A stretch of 64,000 bases of DNA from Roseimaritima sediminicola (lineage in GTDB: Bacteria; Planctomycetota; Planctomycetia; Pirellulales; Pirellulaceae). Below, piece by piece: positions 26,891 through 36,052 of this stretch (position 1 is its first letter; each line of letters starts with the position of its first letter). Under the pieces are notes generated by a model. It ran no database searches, was not told the DNA's origin, and saw only the letters and a program-made list of their open reading frames with translations. Both the position numbers and the translations under genes were made by a program. Where the stretch lies: positions 44,860-108,859 of the forward strand of contig NZ_WIAD01000014.1 in NCBI RefSeq assembly GCF_009618275.1. Reading direction: 5' to 3'.

Positions 26891-27370
26891 CTCGCCCCCC
26901 GCGGCGCAGCAGCCACGGCAGTGGCGACATGCGGTAGCCTCAGACGCGAGCCTGGGGTGCCGTCCCCACCCCCCCCCGCGCCAGTCCCGGAGGGACGACA
27001 CGAATTCCGATGCCAGACTTTGGGCCGCCGCCCCGTAGCTGAAGTCGCCAGACTTTGGCGGCGAGATTGCAAATTGCAAATTGAACAATGCAAATTGCAA
27101 ATTGAGATTTGTCGGCTCCGGCGGAATCTATGTAGGGATCGGAGCGATAGAAGACAACATTTTCTCCCCTCTCCCCCGCTGCGCCGCGAGCGTCAGCGAG
27201 TGAAGCAGTGGTGGGAGAGGGGCCGGGGGTGAGGGGGCTCGGATGCAACGGAATGGCTGTTTGCGCACGCCTTTCCGATTCCCGCAGCGCAGCGAAACAC
27301 GGAGGTGGTGCTGCTCTGCTGGTCCCCCTCACCCCCAACCTCTCGATCCGGCTTGTCCTGACGGTTTGGC
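26891..27370. repeat. Intergenic composite repeat region
   Basis: Holds a CAAATTG-rich AT-island (about 27063-27107) and the left terminus of the MITE-like family (27114-27135). These are followed by the imperfect CCCCTCTCCC/GGGAGAGGGG palindrome (about 27172-27230) and sequence matching the 14.7-14.8-kb element through about 27290. The right terminus is missing, so this is a truncated copy. Left of it are short relatives of the GTAGCTGAAGTCGCCAGACT repeat (27037). No gene is supported. Confidence 0.75.
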
Positions 27371-27400
27371 TTGCCTTTTCCCAATCATTCAGAATACAAT
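27371..27400 (+). promoter_or_regulatory. Candidate sigma70-type promoter of the Fe-S carrier gene
   Basis: TTGCCT (27371-27376) and TACAAT (27395-27400) are 18 bases apart; four of six and five of six positions match the consensus boxes. The start of transcription would be near 27407, about 50 bases before the ATG at 27458. Confidence 0.5.
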
Positions 27401-27457
27401 TGGGCCACGAAACAATCGGACGTTCAGTCCTTACCATCTCTAAGAGGTTTCCAACTG

Positions 27458-27790
27458 ATGGCGATCAAGCTTACCGAACGAGCCGCCGAAGAAGTGACGC
27501 GTTTCCGCAGCGAGCACAATTTCGGTGACGAAATGGTCCTGCGAATCGGCGTCGCTGGCGGCGGTTGCAGCGGTTTTAACTACACGCTGAACTTCGACGA
27601 AAATTTCGACGAAAAAACCGACAGCAAGTTCGAATGCCACGGCGTGAACGTGGTGGTCGACAAGAAAAGTGCCCTGTATTTGGACGGCACCACCGTCGAC
27701 TGGTACGATTCGCTGGAAAAGAAGGGTTTCACCTTCGAAAACCCCAACGCCGTCAAAACCTGCGGCTGCGGAAGCTCGTTCCAGGCCTAA
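27458..27790 (+). CDS. A-type iron-sulfur carrier (IscA/ErpA/HesB family)
   Basis: A 110-residue protein with the three invariant cysteines of A-type carriers: C37 in GGGCSGFNY and C102/C104 in TCGCGSSF. Length is typical. It should bind an Fe-S cluster and pass it to apoproteins. AGAGG stands about 10 bases before the ATG at 27458, and the frame's 29-codon upstream extension covers the promoter region. It is a single gene here with no other isc or suf genes in the window, so which subfamily (IscA, ErpA or SufA) cannot be fixed. Confidence 0.93.
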   Translation: MAIKLTERAAEEVTRFRSEHNFGDEMVLRIGVAGGGCSGFNYTLNFDENFDEKTDSKFECHGVNVVVDKKSALYLDGTTVDWYDSLEKKGFTFENPNAVKTCGCGSSFQA

Positions 27791-27801
27791 CGGTCCCAAG
27801 C

Positions 27802-27829
27802 TTCTAAAAGCTTCGAAAAGCTTTTAGAA
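27802..27829. repeat. Perfect 12-bp inverted repeat after the Fe-S carrier gene
   Basis: TTCTAAAAGCTT (27802-27813) and its reverse complement (27818-27829) flank CGAA. It lies just past the stop codon, but on the plus strand it is followed by A rather than T residues. It may help mRNA ending or stability, but is not a canonical intrinsic terminator. Confidence 0.8.
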
Positions 27830-27857
27830 AAAAAGTTCGCTGGGTCTGTTAACCTAA

Positions 27858-28514
27858 ATGCCTCCAGCGGCATTTATAGGTATGGAACCGGCCCCCAAGC
27901 GAAACGATCTCGACGGCCCACCGGGCTCCCTGGCAAAAGCGGCCGGGGATGCCCCGCCGCCGGCGGCGTGCAATGCTCCGCCGGCCTCGCCGCCCAGCGA
28001 AGCGGCTTTGATCGCCCTGCTGACCGAGTGTCAACTGCCGCTGGGCTTGTATGTCCGCAGTCTGATGCCGGGCGATGCGGCCGCGCACGACGTCCTCCAG
28101 CAGGCCAACGCCAAGATCTGGGAGAAACGGGCCGAGTTCCAGCTGGGCACCAACTTCAAAGCCTGGGCCCTGGCCGTCGCCCGCTTCGAAGTGCTGAACT
28201 ATCGCAAGCAACAGGCTCGCGACGCGCGCTTGGTCTTTTCCCAGGAGCTGGAAAAGACGATCGCCGAAGAGCTCGAGCACGCCGATGACGATCTGATGCA
28301 GCGGCATCAAGCCCTGCAACAATGTTTGCAAAGCCTCAAGGCGGAGAGCCGCCAACTGCTGATGCATCGCTATGCGTCGGCCGAGCCCCTCTCACAGTAC
28401 GCCGGCCGCGTTGGCCGCTCGGTGTCCTCGTTAAAGGTCACGCTGTTTCGCCTGCGGGCTTCCTTGGCCGAATGTGTCGAGCGACGCCTGCGCGTGGAAG
28501 GAGGTCCGCAATGA
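27858..28514 (+). CDS. ECF-like RNA polymerase sigma factor
   Basis: A 218-residue sigma factor of the kind placed beside FecR-LamG genes in Planctomycetota and Verrucomicrobia. Region 2 is visible at about 45-115 (LPLGLYVRSLMPGDAAAHDVLQQANAKIWEKRAEFQLGTNFKAWALAVARFEVLNYRKQ) and region 4 at about 155-205 (QCLQSLKAESRQLLMHRYASAEPLSQYAGRVGRSVSSLKVTLFRLR). The Pro/Ala-rich first 45 residues are atypical; the true start may be the ATG at 27882. Its stop overlaps the FecR gene in an ATGA arrangement, so the pair is co-translated, as expected for a sigma factor and its membrane regulator. Confidence 0.9.
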   Translation: MPPAAFIGMEPAPKRNDLDGPPGSLAKAAGDAPPPAACNAPPASPPSEAALIALLTECQLPLGLYVRSLMPGDAAAHDVLQQANAKIWEKRAEFQLGTNFKAWALAVARFEVLNYRKQQARDARLVFSQELEKTIAEELEHADDDLMQRHQALQQCLQSLKAESRQLLMHRYASAEPLSQYAGRVGRSVSSLKVTLFRLRASLAECVERRLRVEGGPQ

Positions 28515-30208
28515 CGCCTGCCGAACGTTCGCGGCTGATCGATTCGCTGCTTGACGGCGAGATCAGCGAAGCCGATTTCTTGCGGATCGAAGCCGAGCTG
28601 TTGGTCGATTCGGACGTCCGCGCCGAGTACTACGACCGGTTGAAGCTGCAGTTGTTGTTGGAACGCGAAGCCGCCGACGACGCCGAAGCCGCCAACCACG
28701 CCGAAGCCACTGCGTCACGCGATGCGACCACGACCGAAGCCGCGGTGGGGCGAGCCGACCTGCCGACACGTCGCGCCGCCTACCTGCTGACGGCTGCGGC
28801 GCTGCTGACTTTGGCCGCCAGCTTGTTGGTCATCCTGCCCCGGATCGTTCCCTCGGACGCCGATCGCGCGTCGCTTCCTGCCGGGCCGCTGGCCGCCACC
28901 GCGCTGCCGGCCGAATCCAAAGCCAAGGGGTTTGCCCTGCTGGGCGGGCAATCGGACGCCGTCTGGGACGGCCCGGCGGTCGAGAGCGGTTCGCTGCTGC
29001 CGGCCGGTACGCTGAAGTTAATTTCGGGCCTGGCGCATATTGAATTGTTCAGCGGCGTGCAGATGGTGGTGGAAGGTCGCGCGGAGTTTTCCATCGAATC
29101 GCCGATGGAGGTGCGCGTGGCACGAGGCCGCGTTCGCGCTTACGTGCCGGATGCCGCCAAGGGGTTTCGCGTCCTGACCGACCAAGGCGAAGTCATCGAT
29201 CTAGGTACCGAGTTCGCCATCGATGTCGGTGCCGCCGGCACTCGCGTAGACGTGTTGGACGGCGAGGTGGAACTGCGACACGGCGGCAGCGAGGCCCAAC
29301 GCGTCCTCGGAGGCCAGTCGCAGCGCTTGACTGCCGCCGGCATCAAGGCGTCGACCGATTCCGGCGAGGTATCGATCGTCAGCCCTCAGGAGTTTCACAG
29401 GAGTCTGGACCGCCGCTTGGTCGAGCGGGTTCAGCGGTGGCAGCAGCGTATGGCGTCGCTTCGCACGCAATCGGATCCGATTGCTTACTACCGGACCGAT
29501 CCGGCGGATCGTTGGTCGCGGCGGTGGGACAACATCGCGCGGCTCGAAGCCGAAGACGGCGGCGGGACCGAAACGCTGGCCAGCGATGGAGCGATCGTGG
29601 CGGCTCGGCGAACGCCGGATCGCTGGGGACGCCCCGACGCGGCCTTGGATTTCAGCCGCACCGGCAGCCGAGTTCGTGTCGATGTTCCCGGCCAGTACCA
29701 AAATCTAACCTTGATCACCTGGGTCAAAATCAACAGCCTCGACCGCTGGTACAACTCCTTGTTCCTGACCGACGGCCACGAACGTTTCGAGCCGCATTGG
29801 CAAATGATGAACGACGGACGCTTGTTCTTCTCGGTCAAAGCTCGCCAGCGAAACCAGGACGGCGCGGCCGCCCAGCACATCTTCTACTCACCCCCGATCT
29901 GGGATGCGTCGCTCGGCGGGCAGTGGATCATGCTGGCGGTCGTCTACGACACCGATGCCCAGCGGGTTACGCACTATGTCGACGGCAAAGCGGTCAGCCG
30001 CGAAGCGATTCCGGCGGATCATCTGGTCGACACCATTCGGATCGGCGCCGCATCGATCGGCAACTGGAGCGAACCGATGTACCGCACCGACCCGGAATTC
30101 GTGGTGCGGAACTTGAACGGCAGCATGGACGAGTTCGCCATGTTCTCAGCCGCCCTCTCTGACGAACAGATTCTGAACTGGTATCAAGCAGGTAATCCGC
30201 ATGAGTAG
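28511..30208 (+). CDS. FecR-domain membrane protein with C-terminal LamG-like domain
   Basis: A 565-residue protein. Residues 1-50 are a cytoplasmic segment (SLLDGEISEADFLRIEAELLVDSDVRAEYYDRL) of the anti-sigma type. One membrane span is at about 82-106. The FecR domain follows (GALKLISGLAHIEL-like, VRVARGRVRAYVPDAAKGFRV, IDLGTEFAIDV, VDVLDGEVEL). The C-terminal 200 residues form a LamG/concanavalin-like lectin domain (LTLITWVKINSLDRWYNSLFLTDG, GQWIMLAVVYDTDAQRVTHYVDG, MDEFAMFSAALSDEQI). The layout suggests a surface sensor that binds glycan and controls the sigma factor made just upstream. Its stop overlaps the next start by eight bases. Confidence 0.9.
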   Translation: MTPAERSRLIDSLLDGEISEADFLRIEAELLVDSDVRAEYYDRLKLQLLLEREAADDAEAANHAEATASRDATTTEAAVGRADLPTRRAAYLLTAAALLTLAASLLVILPRIVPSDADRASLPAGPLAATALPAESKAKGFALLGGQSDAVWDGPAVESGSLLPAGTLKLISGLAHIELFSGVQMVVEGRAEFSIESPMEVRVARGRVRAYVPDAAKGFRVLTDQGEVIDLGTEFAIDVGAAGTRVDVLDGEVELRHGGSEAQRVLGGQSQRLTAAGIKASTDSGEVSIVSPQEFHRSLDRRLVERVQRWQQRMASLRTQSDPIAYYRTDPADRWSRRWDNIARLEAEDGGGTETLASDGAIVAARRTPDRWGRPDAALDFSRTGSRVRVDVPGQYQNLTLITWVKINSLDRWYNSLFLTDGHERFEPHWQMMNDGRLFFSVKARQRNQDGAAAQHIFYSPPIWDASLGGQWIMLAVVYDTDAQRVTHYVDGKAVSREAIPADHLVDTIRIGAASIGNWSEPMYRTDPEFVVRNLNGSMDEFAMFSAALSDEQILNWYQAGNPHE

Positions 30209-33080
30209 TTTTCGTTTGTCAACGGTCCTGTTGCTGGCCGTCTTGCTGCTGGCCCGGGCCACAACCGGCCATGCTGACGAGGCCAAAGAGGCCAACGAGG
30301 CCAACGAGCGACTGTTCACCCTGAAGGTCTTGCCGTTGTTGAAAGACAAGTGCGCAGGCTGTCACGGCGGCGCGGCCGAAGACATCAAAGGAGAATTCAG
30401 CGTGCTCAGCCGGGCGGAGCTGCTTCGCGGCGGCGAGTCCGGCGAGGCGGCCGTCGTGCCTGGACATGCCGACGAAGGAACGCTGCTCGAGGCGATTCGC
30501 TGGGAAAGCTGGGAGATGCCGCCCAAGGAAAACGATCGCCTGAGCGACCAGCAGATCGCCGTGATCAGCCGCTGGATCGACGGCGGTGCGGCTTGGCCCG
30601 ACCCGAAAGCCCAGCAGCGGTATCGCGAGGAAGCGGAGAAAGAGCTGGTCAATGAAGACGGAATGATCGCATCGACCAGCGGCGGCACATCGGCCGAATG
30701 GACCAGCCGCCGCTACCAGCCGGAAGACCTCTGGGCCTTCCAAGCGGTGCAGCCGCCCAGCGACCTCGATCCGCAAGCCGCACCGTCGCAGCACATCGAT
30801 ACGCTGCTCCAGCGGCGGCTGGACAAAGCCGGTATCGAAGCTGCGCCGCGCGCCGACGCTGCGGCGCTGATTCGCCGCGCCACCTACGACCTGCACGGCC
30901 TGCCGCCCACGCCCGAGGAAGTCGCCGCGTTCGAGCAAGCTTGGCAACAGACCCCCGACCGCGCCTGGCAGGATTTGATCGACCGCCTGCTGGAAAGCCC
31001 TCGGTACGGCGAGCGCTGGGCGCGGCACTGGATGGACGTGACCCGGTATGCCGACACCGGCGGAATGGCCAACGACTTCGAACGTTCCAATCTGTGGCGT
31101 TACCGCGATTATCTGATCCGCGCGTTCAATAACGACAAACCCTACAACGAATTCGTCGTGGAGCAATTGGCCGGCGACGAACTGGCCGACGCATCGGTGC
31201 GAGAGCGTCATCAGGGCGACGAAGCGGCCGTCCGACGGGCCCGCCTGGAAGGGGACTACACGCCCGAGGAAACCGAATGGTTGATCGCCACCGGCTTCCT
31301 GCGACTGGGCCCCTGGGACAACGCGATGATCGATGCCGACGAAGCTCGCCAGATCTATTTGGACGACGTCGTGAACATCACCGGTCAGACCTTCTTGGCG
31401 ACCACGATGCGGTGCTGCAAATGCCACGATCACAAATTCGATCCGATCCCGACCCGCGACTACTACCGCATGTACGCCGCCTTTGCGACGACGCACATGG
31501 CCGAACGCCCGGCCCCATTTTTGGAAGTCGAAAGCCGCGAAGGGTTCGATCAGGGCCGGGCCCACGTGCGGCGTTTGCTGGACTTTGCCCAGGCCGAAAA
31601 GAACCGCTTGGTCGAAAAACGCGAAGCCGCCGCTCGGGAGTGGTTCGAAAAACACGACCTGCCCTACAAGAACGAACAACAGCGCAAGAGCCTTCCCGAC
31701 GAACAGAAACCGCCGCGTCACGTCGGCCTGACCATTCCCGAGCAGGGACAATTAAAAGTCCGCGAGCAGGACGAGTGGATCTGGCAACGACGCCTGGAAC
31801 GCTACGAACCGATGGTGCAGAGCGTTTACAACGCCAAAGCCGCCCGAATCGCTTGGAACGGGGCGCGAAAACTGCGCATCCAAAAGCCGCCCAAGAAAGC
31901 CCAGCCCCTGGTTAACCACATCCTGACCGGCGGAGCGTTGACGGCCCTCGGAGACGTCGTCCAGCCGGGCGTGTTGAGCGCGCTCTCGCTGCCGGCTTCG
32001 CCCGGTGCCGAAGACCCGTATCTGGTGACCCCAGACGTCGACGGCCGCCGCCTGGAATTGGCCAAGTGGATCGCCCACCGCGACAATCCTTTGACCACGC
32101 GGGCGATCGTCAATCGCATCTGGCAGTATCACTTCGGCAAAGGCCTCGCGGCCAACGCTAATAACTTTGGCGCCAAAGGTGCCAAGCCCACGCATCCCGA
32201 ACTGTTGGATTACCTGGCCGACGACTTCGTCCGTCATGGCTGGAAGATGAAACGGCTGCATCGCTACATCATGCTCAGCGACGCCTACCAGCGAGCGTCC
32301 GTTCCAGCCGATCAAGAACGCTTGCAATTGGAAGACCCCAACAACGAGCTGTTGTCCTACTTTCCGCCGCGCCGGCTGACCGCCGAAGAGCTGCGTGATG
32401 GCATCTTGGCAATCACCGGCGAATTGACACCCAGTCGTGGCGGGCTGCCGATCATGCCAGAGATCAACATGGAGGTGGCGCTGCAGCCGCGCATGATCCA
32501 GTTCTCGCTGGCTCCCGCCTACCAACCTTCGCGGTCGCCCCAGCAGCGGAACCGCCGCACCATCTACGCCTACCACGTGCGTGGACAAGCGGACCCGTTC
32601 ACCCAACTGTTCAACCAGCCCAATCCCAACGAGTCCTGCGAGCGGCGGGAATCGGCCGCGGTGACGCCGCAAGCATTTACCCTGATGAACAGTGACATGA
32701 TCACCGACCGTTCGATCGCCTTCGCCCTGCGGCTGCAGCGCGAAGCCGAACCGCTGGAGCAGCAGATTCAGCGGGCGTTCCAGCTGGTGTTCTCGCGAGA
32801 CGCATCGCCCACACAGCTTCGTGACATGAAGACGTATGTCCGCGACATGGTCTCCTACCACCGGCAACACGTCCCCGAACCGGTCGAGTACCCGGCCGTG
32901 ATCACGCGTTCTTTGGTCGAGGAGTTTTCCGGCGACACGTTCGAGTACACGGAGATCCTGCCGGTGTTCGAGGACTACGTTGCGGATACCAAACCGGCCG
33001 AGGTATCGGCCGAGACGCGTGCTCTGGCGGACATGTGTCTGCTGCTGCTGAACACCAACGAATTCTTGTACGTGCCCTAG
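30201..33080 (+). CDS. PSD1-type planctomycete cytochrome c protein (DUF1549/DUF1553)
   Basis: A 959-residue secreted protein. After a signal peptide (about 1-25) comes the PSCyt1 heme domain with C-A-G-C-H near residue 51. DUF1549 (about 195-410) carries LIRRATYDLHGLPPTPEEV and a second CKCHDHKFDPIPTRDYY motif. DUF1553 (about 620-870) carries LAKWIAHRDNPLTTRAIVNRIW and PELLDYLADDF. Such proteins are specific to Planctomycetota and relatives and pair with DUF1501 proteins; a role in complex polysaccharide or carbohydrate oxidation is proposed but unproven. It is the third gene of the sigma/FecR operon and lies 15 bases upstream of the DUF1501 gene. Confidence 0.93.
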   Translation: MSSFRLSTVLLLAVLLLARATTGHADEAKEANEANERLFTLKVLPLLKDKCAGCHGGAAEDIKGEFSVLSRAELLRGGESGEAAVVPGHADEGTLLEAIRWESWEMPPKENDRLSDQQIAVISRWIDGGAAWPDPKAQQRYREEAEKELVNEDGMIASTSGGTSAEWTSRRYQPEDLWAFQAVQPPSDLDPQAAPSQHIDTLLQRRLDKAGIEAAPRADAAALIRRATYDLHGLPPTPEEVAAFEQAWQQTPDRAWQDLIDRLLESPRYGERWARHWMDVTRYADTGGMANDFERSNLWRYRDYLIRAFNNDKPYNEFVVEQLAGDELADASVRERHQGDEAAVRRARLEGDYTPEETEWLIATGFLRLGPWDNAMIDADEARQIYLDDVVNITGQTFLATTMRCCKCHDHKFDPIPTRDYYRMYAAFATTHMAERPAPFLEVESREGFDQGRAHVRRLLDFAQAEKNRLVEKREAAAREWFEKHDLPYKNEQQRKSLPDEQKPPRHVGLTIPEQGQLKVREQDEWIWQRRLERYEPMVQSVYNAKAARIAWNGARKLRIQKPPKKAQPLVNHILTGGALTALGDVVQPGVLSALSLPASPGAEDPYLVTPDVDGRRLELAKWIAHRDNPLTTRAIVNRIWQYHFGKGLAANANNFGAKGAKPTHPELLDYLADDFVRHGWKMKRLHRYIMLSDAYQRASVPADQERLQLEDPNNELLSYFPPRRLTAEELRDGILAITGELTPSRGGLPIMPEINMEVALQPRMIQFSLAPAYQPSRSPQQRNRRTIYAYHVRGQADPFTQLFNQPNPNESCERRESAAVTPQAFTLMNSDMITDRSIAFALRLQREAEPLEQQIQRAFQLVFSRDASPTQLRDMKTYVRDMVSYHRQHVPEPVEYPAVITRSLVEEFSGDTFEYTEILPVFEDYVADTKPAEVSAETRALADMCLLLLNTNEFLYVP

Positions 33081-33095
33081 TCGGAGTCGAATCAA

Positions 33096-34517
33096 ATGAT
33101 GGACGCAACACGCCGCGGTTTTCTGTACGGACTCGGGGCAACCCTGGGCTCGGTCGCGCTGACGGATTTGCTTGCGGCCGAAGCATCAAGCGGTGCCGGG
33201 CCGTCAGGAGAAGCAACGTCTCAGGGCCCGCTGGCCTCGAAACCGCCGATGTTTCCGGCTCGGGCCAAGAACGTGATCATGTTGTTCATGGAAGGCGGCC
33301 CCGGCCACATGGACACGTTCGACCCCAAGCCCGAACTAACGCGGCTGCACAAACAGGAATCCAAGCTGACCGCCGGCCAGGAAACCGGTTTTAAGTTCTT
33401 TGTCGGCAGCCCGTTCGGCTTTCGCAAGGTCGGACAGTCCGGTATCGAAATGTGCGACCAGTGGGTGCATCTGGCCGATCCCTACGTCGCCGACGAACTG
33501 TGCAACTACCGCGGCTGCCAAGCGGAATCGCTGAACCATCCCGAGGCGTTGTTTCATATGAACACGGGCAGCCGATTGGGAGGCGATCCGGCACTCGGGG
33601 CTTGGACGACGTATGGCCTGGGCAGCGAAAACCAGAACCTGCCCGGCTACGTCGTGATGACCGAACTGGCTCTGCCGCAAGGCGGCGCCGGCAATTGGTC
33701 CAATGGCTTCTTGCCGCCGCACTATCAAGGCACTCGCCTGCGTCCCGAAGGATCGCCGCTGCTGGACCTGGCGTCGCCGTCTTTCAAGACGCGCCAGCAT
33801 CAGCGGCGAGCCCTGGACGAATTGGCTCGCCTGAACCGGTCCCACCTGGAATCATTGGGCGCCGAAGACCAACGGTTGATGGCTCGGATGGAAAGTTACG
33901 AACTGGCGTATCGCATGCAAACCGAAGTGCCCGACCTGATCGATCTGAGCAAGGAGAGCCAACAGACCCAGGAAATGTATGGCCTGGACCAGAGCGAAAC
34001 GGCCACCTTCGGCCGGCAATGTTTGATGGCCCGGCGAATGGTCGAATCCGGGGTGCGTTTCGTGCAGATCTTCAGCGGTGGCTGGGACAGTCACGATTAT
34101 CTCGAGCGAGGACATACCTCGCGGATCAAGAGCGTCGACAAGCCGATGGCGGCGCTGATTCGCGACTTAAAGCAACGCGGCATGCTGGAAGACACGCTGG
34201 TGATCTGGACCGGCGAGTTCGGACGGACGCCCGACAACAACAAACGCGGCGGCGTCTACTCACTGGGCCGCGGTCACAACAATCAAGCGATGACGATGTT
34301 GATGGCCGGTGGCGGCGTCAAACCCGGTGCGATCGTCGGCGGAACCGACGAACTGGGCTCGTCGGCAGTGGAGTGCGTGCATCCGATTCGCGACCTGCAC
34401 GTGACGCTGCTGCACCTGCTGGGGCTGGACGACAACAAACTGACCTACTTCCACGCCGGCCGCTACAAACAACTCAGCCAATTCGGCGGCCAAGTGATCC
34501 AAGAGCTGATCGCCTAA
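33096..34517 (+). CDS. DUF1501 family protein with Tat-type signal
   Basis: A 473-residue protein of the DUF1501 family, distantly related to the alkaline phosphatase/sulfatase fold. The N terminus TRRGFLYGLGATLGSVALTDLLA has the twin-arginine pattern, pointing to export in folded form. Core motifs include KNVIMLFMEGGPGHMDTFDPKPEL, YGLGSENQNLPGYV, GWDSHDYLERGH, WTGEFGRTPDNN and LHVTLLHLLGLDD. The aspartates and histidines in these motifs suggest a metal-dependent hydrolase-like site. It partners the upstream PSD1 protein, a pairing repeated at 34.6-38.9 kb. The substrate is not known. Confidence 0.92.
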   Translation: MMDATRRGFLYGLGATLGSVALTDLLAAEASSGAGPSGEATSQGPLASKPPMFPARAKNVIMLFMEGGPGHMDTFDPKPELTRLHKQESKLTAGQETGFKFFVGSPFGFRKVGQSGIEMCDQWVHLADPYVADELCNYRGCQAESLNHPEALFHMNTGSRLGGDPALGAWTTYGLGSENQNLPGYVVMTELALPQGGAGNWSNGFLPPHYQGTRLRPEGSPLLDLASPSFKTRQHQRRALDELARLNRSHLESLGAEDQRLMARMESYELAYRMQTEVPDLIDLSKESQQTQEMYGLDQSETATFGRQCLMARRMVESGVRFVQIFSGGWDSHDYLERGHTSRIKSVDKPMAALIRDLKQRGMLEDTLVIWTGEFGRTPDNNKRGGVYSLGRGHNNQAMTMLMAGGGVKPGAIVGGTDELGSSAVECVHPIRDLHVTLLHLLGLDDNKLTYFHAGRYKQLSQFGGQVIQELIA

Positions 34518-34518
34518 C

Positions 34519-34568
34519 AGTGGCATAGGCTTCCAGCCTGTGATAGAAACTCGGCTGGGACAGCCGAG
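34519..34568. repeat. Two dispersed hairpin repeats between convergent DUF1501 genes
   Basis: CAGTGGCATAGGCTTCCAGC begins one copy of the window-edge repeat (34519-34541), followed by the CTCGGCTGGGACAGCCGAG hairpin (34550-34568). These occupy almost the whole gap between the two convergent operons and could act as a bidirectional transcript end. Confidence 0.75.
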
Positions 34569-34585
34569 CTACTCTGTGGCCTTAC

Positions 34586-36031
34586 CTACGCCAAAATCTC
34601 GCGGACCACCTCCCCATGCACGTCGGTCAAGCGGAACGGGCGACCGTTGTGCATGTAGGTCAACCGTTCGTGATCCAGCCCCAACAGATGCAGCAGCGTC
34701 GCGTGCCAATCGTGCATGTGCACCTTGCCCGAAATCGCATGATGCCCGAACTCGTCCGTCTCGCCGTAACTGAAGCCGGCCTTCACACCGCCGCCGGCCA
34801 GAAAGGATGTGAATCCGTAGGGGTTGTGATCGCGTCCGGTGCCGTTGGCCTGGGCGTAGGGCGTGCGTCCGAATTCGCCGCCCCACCACACCAGCGTGTC
34901 GTCCAGTAATCCACGCTGCTTCAAGTCCTGCAGCAATCCCGCCACCGGTTTGTCGGTGTTGAAGGCGTGTGTCGCATGCTGCGGCAAATTGGAGTGTTGG
35001 TCCCACCGGGGGTTGTTCGTGTTGTCGCCGTAATTGACCTGAATGTAGCGCACCCCGGCCTCGGCCAAGCGGCGCGCGATCAAGCACTGGCGGCCGAAAT
35101 CATCCGTGCCCTTTTCGTCGATCCCGTACATCCGGCGAACGTGCTCGGGTTCGTCGGAGATGTCAAACCGGCCGGGGGCATGCTCCTGCATTCGCCAAGC
35201 CAGCTCGTAGGACTGAATCACGGCTTCCATCGCTTGGTCTTGCCCATGCTGGGCCAACTGGGCCGCGTTCACGCTGCGCAGCAGTTCGAACTGGCGCCGC
35301 TGTTGGTCCGCGGAAAACCTCGGATTGCTCAAGTTACGGATCCGAGCCTGTTCGGCGGGCACCCCGGCACGGCCAACGGCGGTGCCCTGGTAACGGGTCG
35401 GCAGGAACGCATTGCCGTAGTTGCGCGGGCCACCGTTGCCCATCGATGGCTGCAGCGTCACAAAGCCGGGCAGGTTCTCGTTCTCGCTGCCCAGTCCGTA
35501 CAACACCCAAGATCCCACCGAAGGCCGGATCAAGTTGATCGATCCGGTGTGCAGGAACAACGTCGACGGACCGTGCGCCACGCCGTCGGTATGCATGCCT
35601 TTCAAAAAACACAGGTCGTCGACGTGCTGGGCGATGTGGGGAAACAATTCCGACACCGGTTGCCCACAGTCGCCGTAGCGTTTGAATTTCCAAGGCGAGC
35701 GAAACACGCGGTGCGATTTAATTTCTTTGGTCTTGGCCAACACGCGGGCGTCGTCAAAGCGGCGCATGTCGCCATCGTACTGAGCCAGAGCGGGTTTGTA
35801 ATCGAACGTGTCGACCTGGCTGGGCCCGCCTTGCATGAACAGAAAGATCACCCGCTTGGCCCGCGGTGTGAAGTGCGGTGGCTGGGCCGCCAAGGGATTG
35901 ACGCTCTGCACGCCGCCCGCCGCCGCTTGCGCCGGATTCGTTCGGCTGGCCAAAGCCGCAGCCGCCAAGTACCCAAAACCACATCCCAGCGTTTTCAGGG
36001 CGTCGCGTCGACCGGAGAGCGATGGCAACAC
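34586..36031 (-). CDS. DUF1501 family protein, second copy
   Basis: A 481-residue paralogue of the gene at 33096. The start RRDALKTLGCGFGYLAAAALASR is a Tat-type signal. Core motifs are all present: KRVIFLFMQGGPSQVDTFDYKPAL, YGLGSENENLPGFV, NPRWDQHSNL, WWGGEFGRTPYAQ, DWHATLLHLLGLDHERLTYMHNGR. It is the second gene after the PSD1 gene at 36053-38938 (21-base gap) on the same strand and convergent with the first pair. Sequence divergence from the first copy is considerable, so the two pairs probably act on different substrates. Confidence 0.92.
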   Translation of the reverse strand: MLPSLSGRRDALKTLGCGFGYLAAAALASRTNPAQAAAGGVQSVNPLAAQPPHFTPRAKRVIFLFMQGGPSQVDTFDYKPALAQYDGDMRRFDDARVLAKTKEIKSHRVFRSPWKFKRYGDCGQPVSELFPHIAQHVDDLCFLKGMHTDGVAHGPSTLFLHTGSINLIRPSVGSWVLYGLGSENENLPGFVTLQPSMGNGGPRNYGNAFLPTRYQGTAVGRAGVPAEQARIRNLSNPRFSADQQRRQFELLRSVNAAQLAQHGQDQAMEAVIQSYELAWRMQEHAPGRFDISDEPEHVRRMYGIDEKGTDDFGRQCLIARRLAEAGVRYIQVNYGDNTNNPRWDQHSNLPQHATHAFNTDKPVAGLLQDLKQRGLLDDTLVWWGGEFGRTPYAQANGTGRDHNPYGFTSFLAGGGVKAGFSYGETDEFGHHAISGKVHMHDWHATLLHLLGLDHERLTYMHNGRPFRLTDVHGEVVREILA

Positions 36032-36052
36032 AGCAGGTACCTCGTCGTGAAA

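Noticed and set aside
27802..27829. Intrinsic terminator after the Fe-S carrier gene
   Set aside because: The stem is perfect, but it is followed by A residues on the plus strand rather than T, so it is not a canonical terminator.
30219..31751. 510-codon frame antisense to the PSD1 gene
   Set aside because: Shadow frame; the sense strand has conserved heme and DUF1549 motifs.
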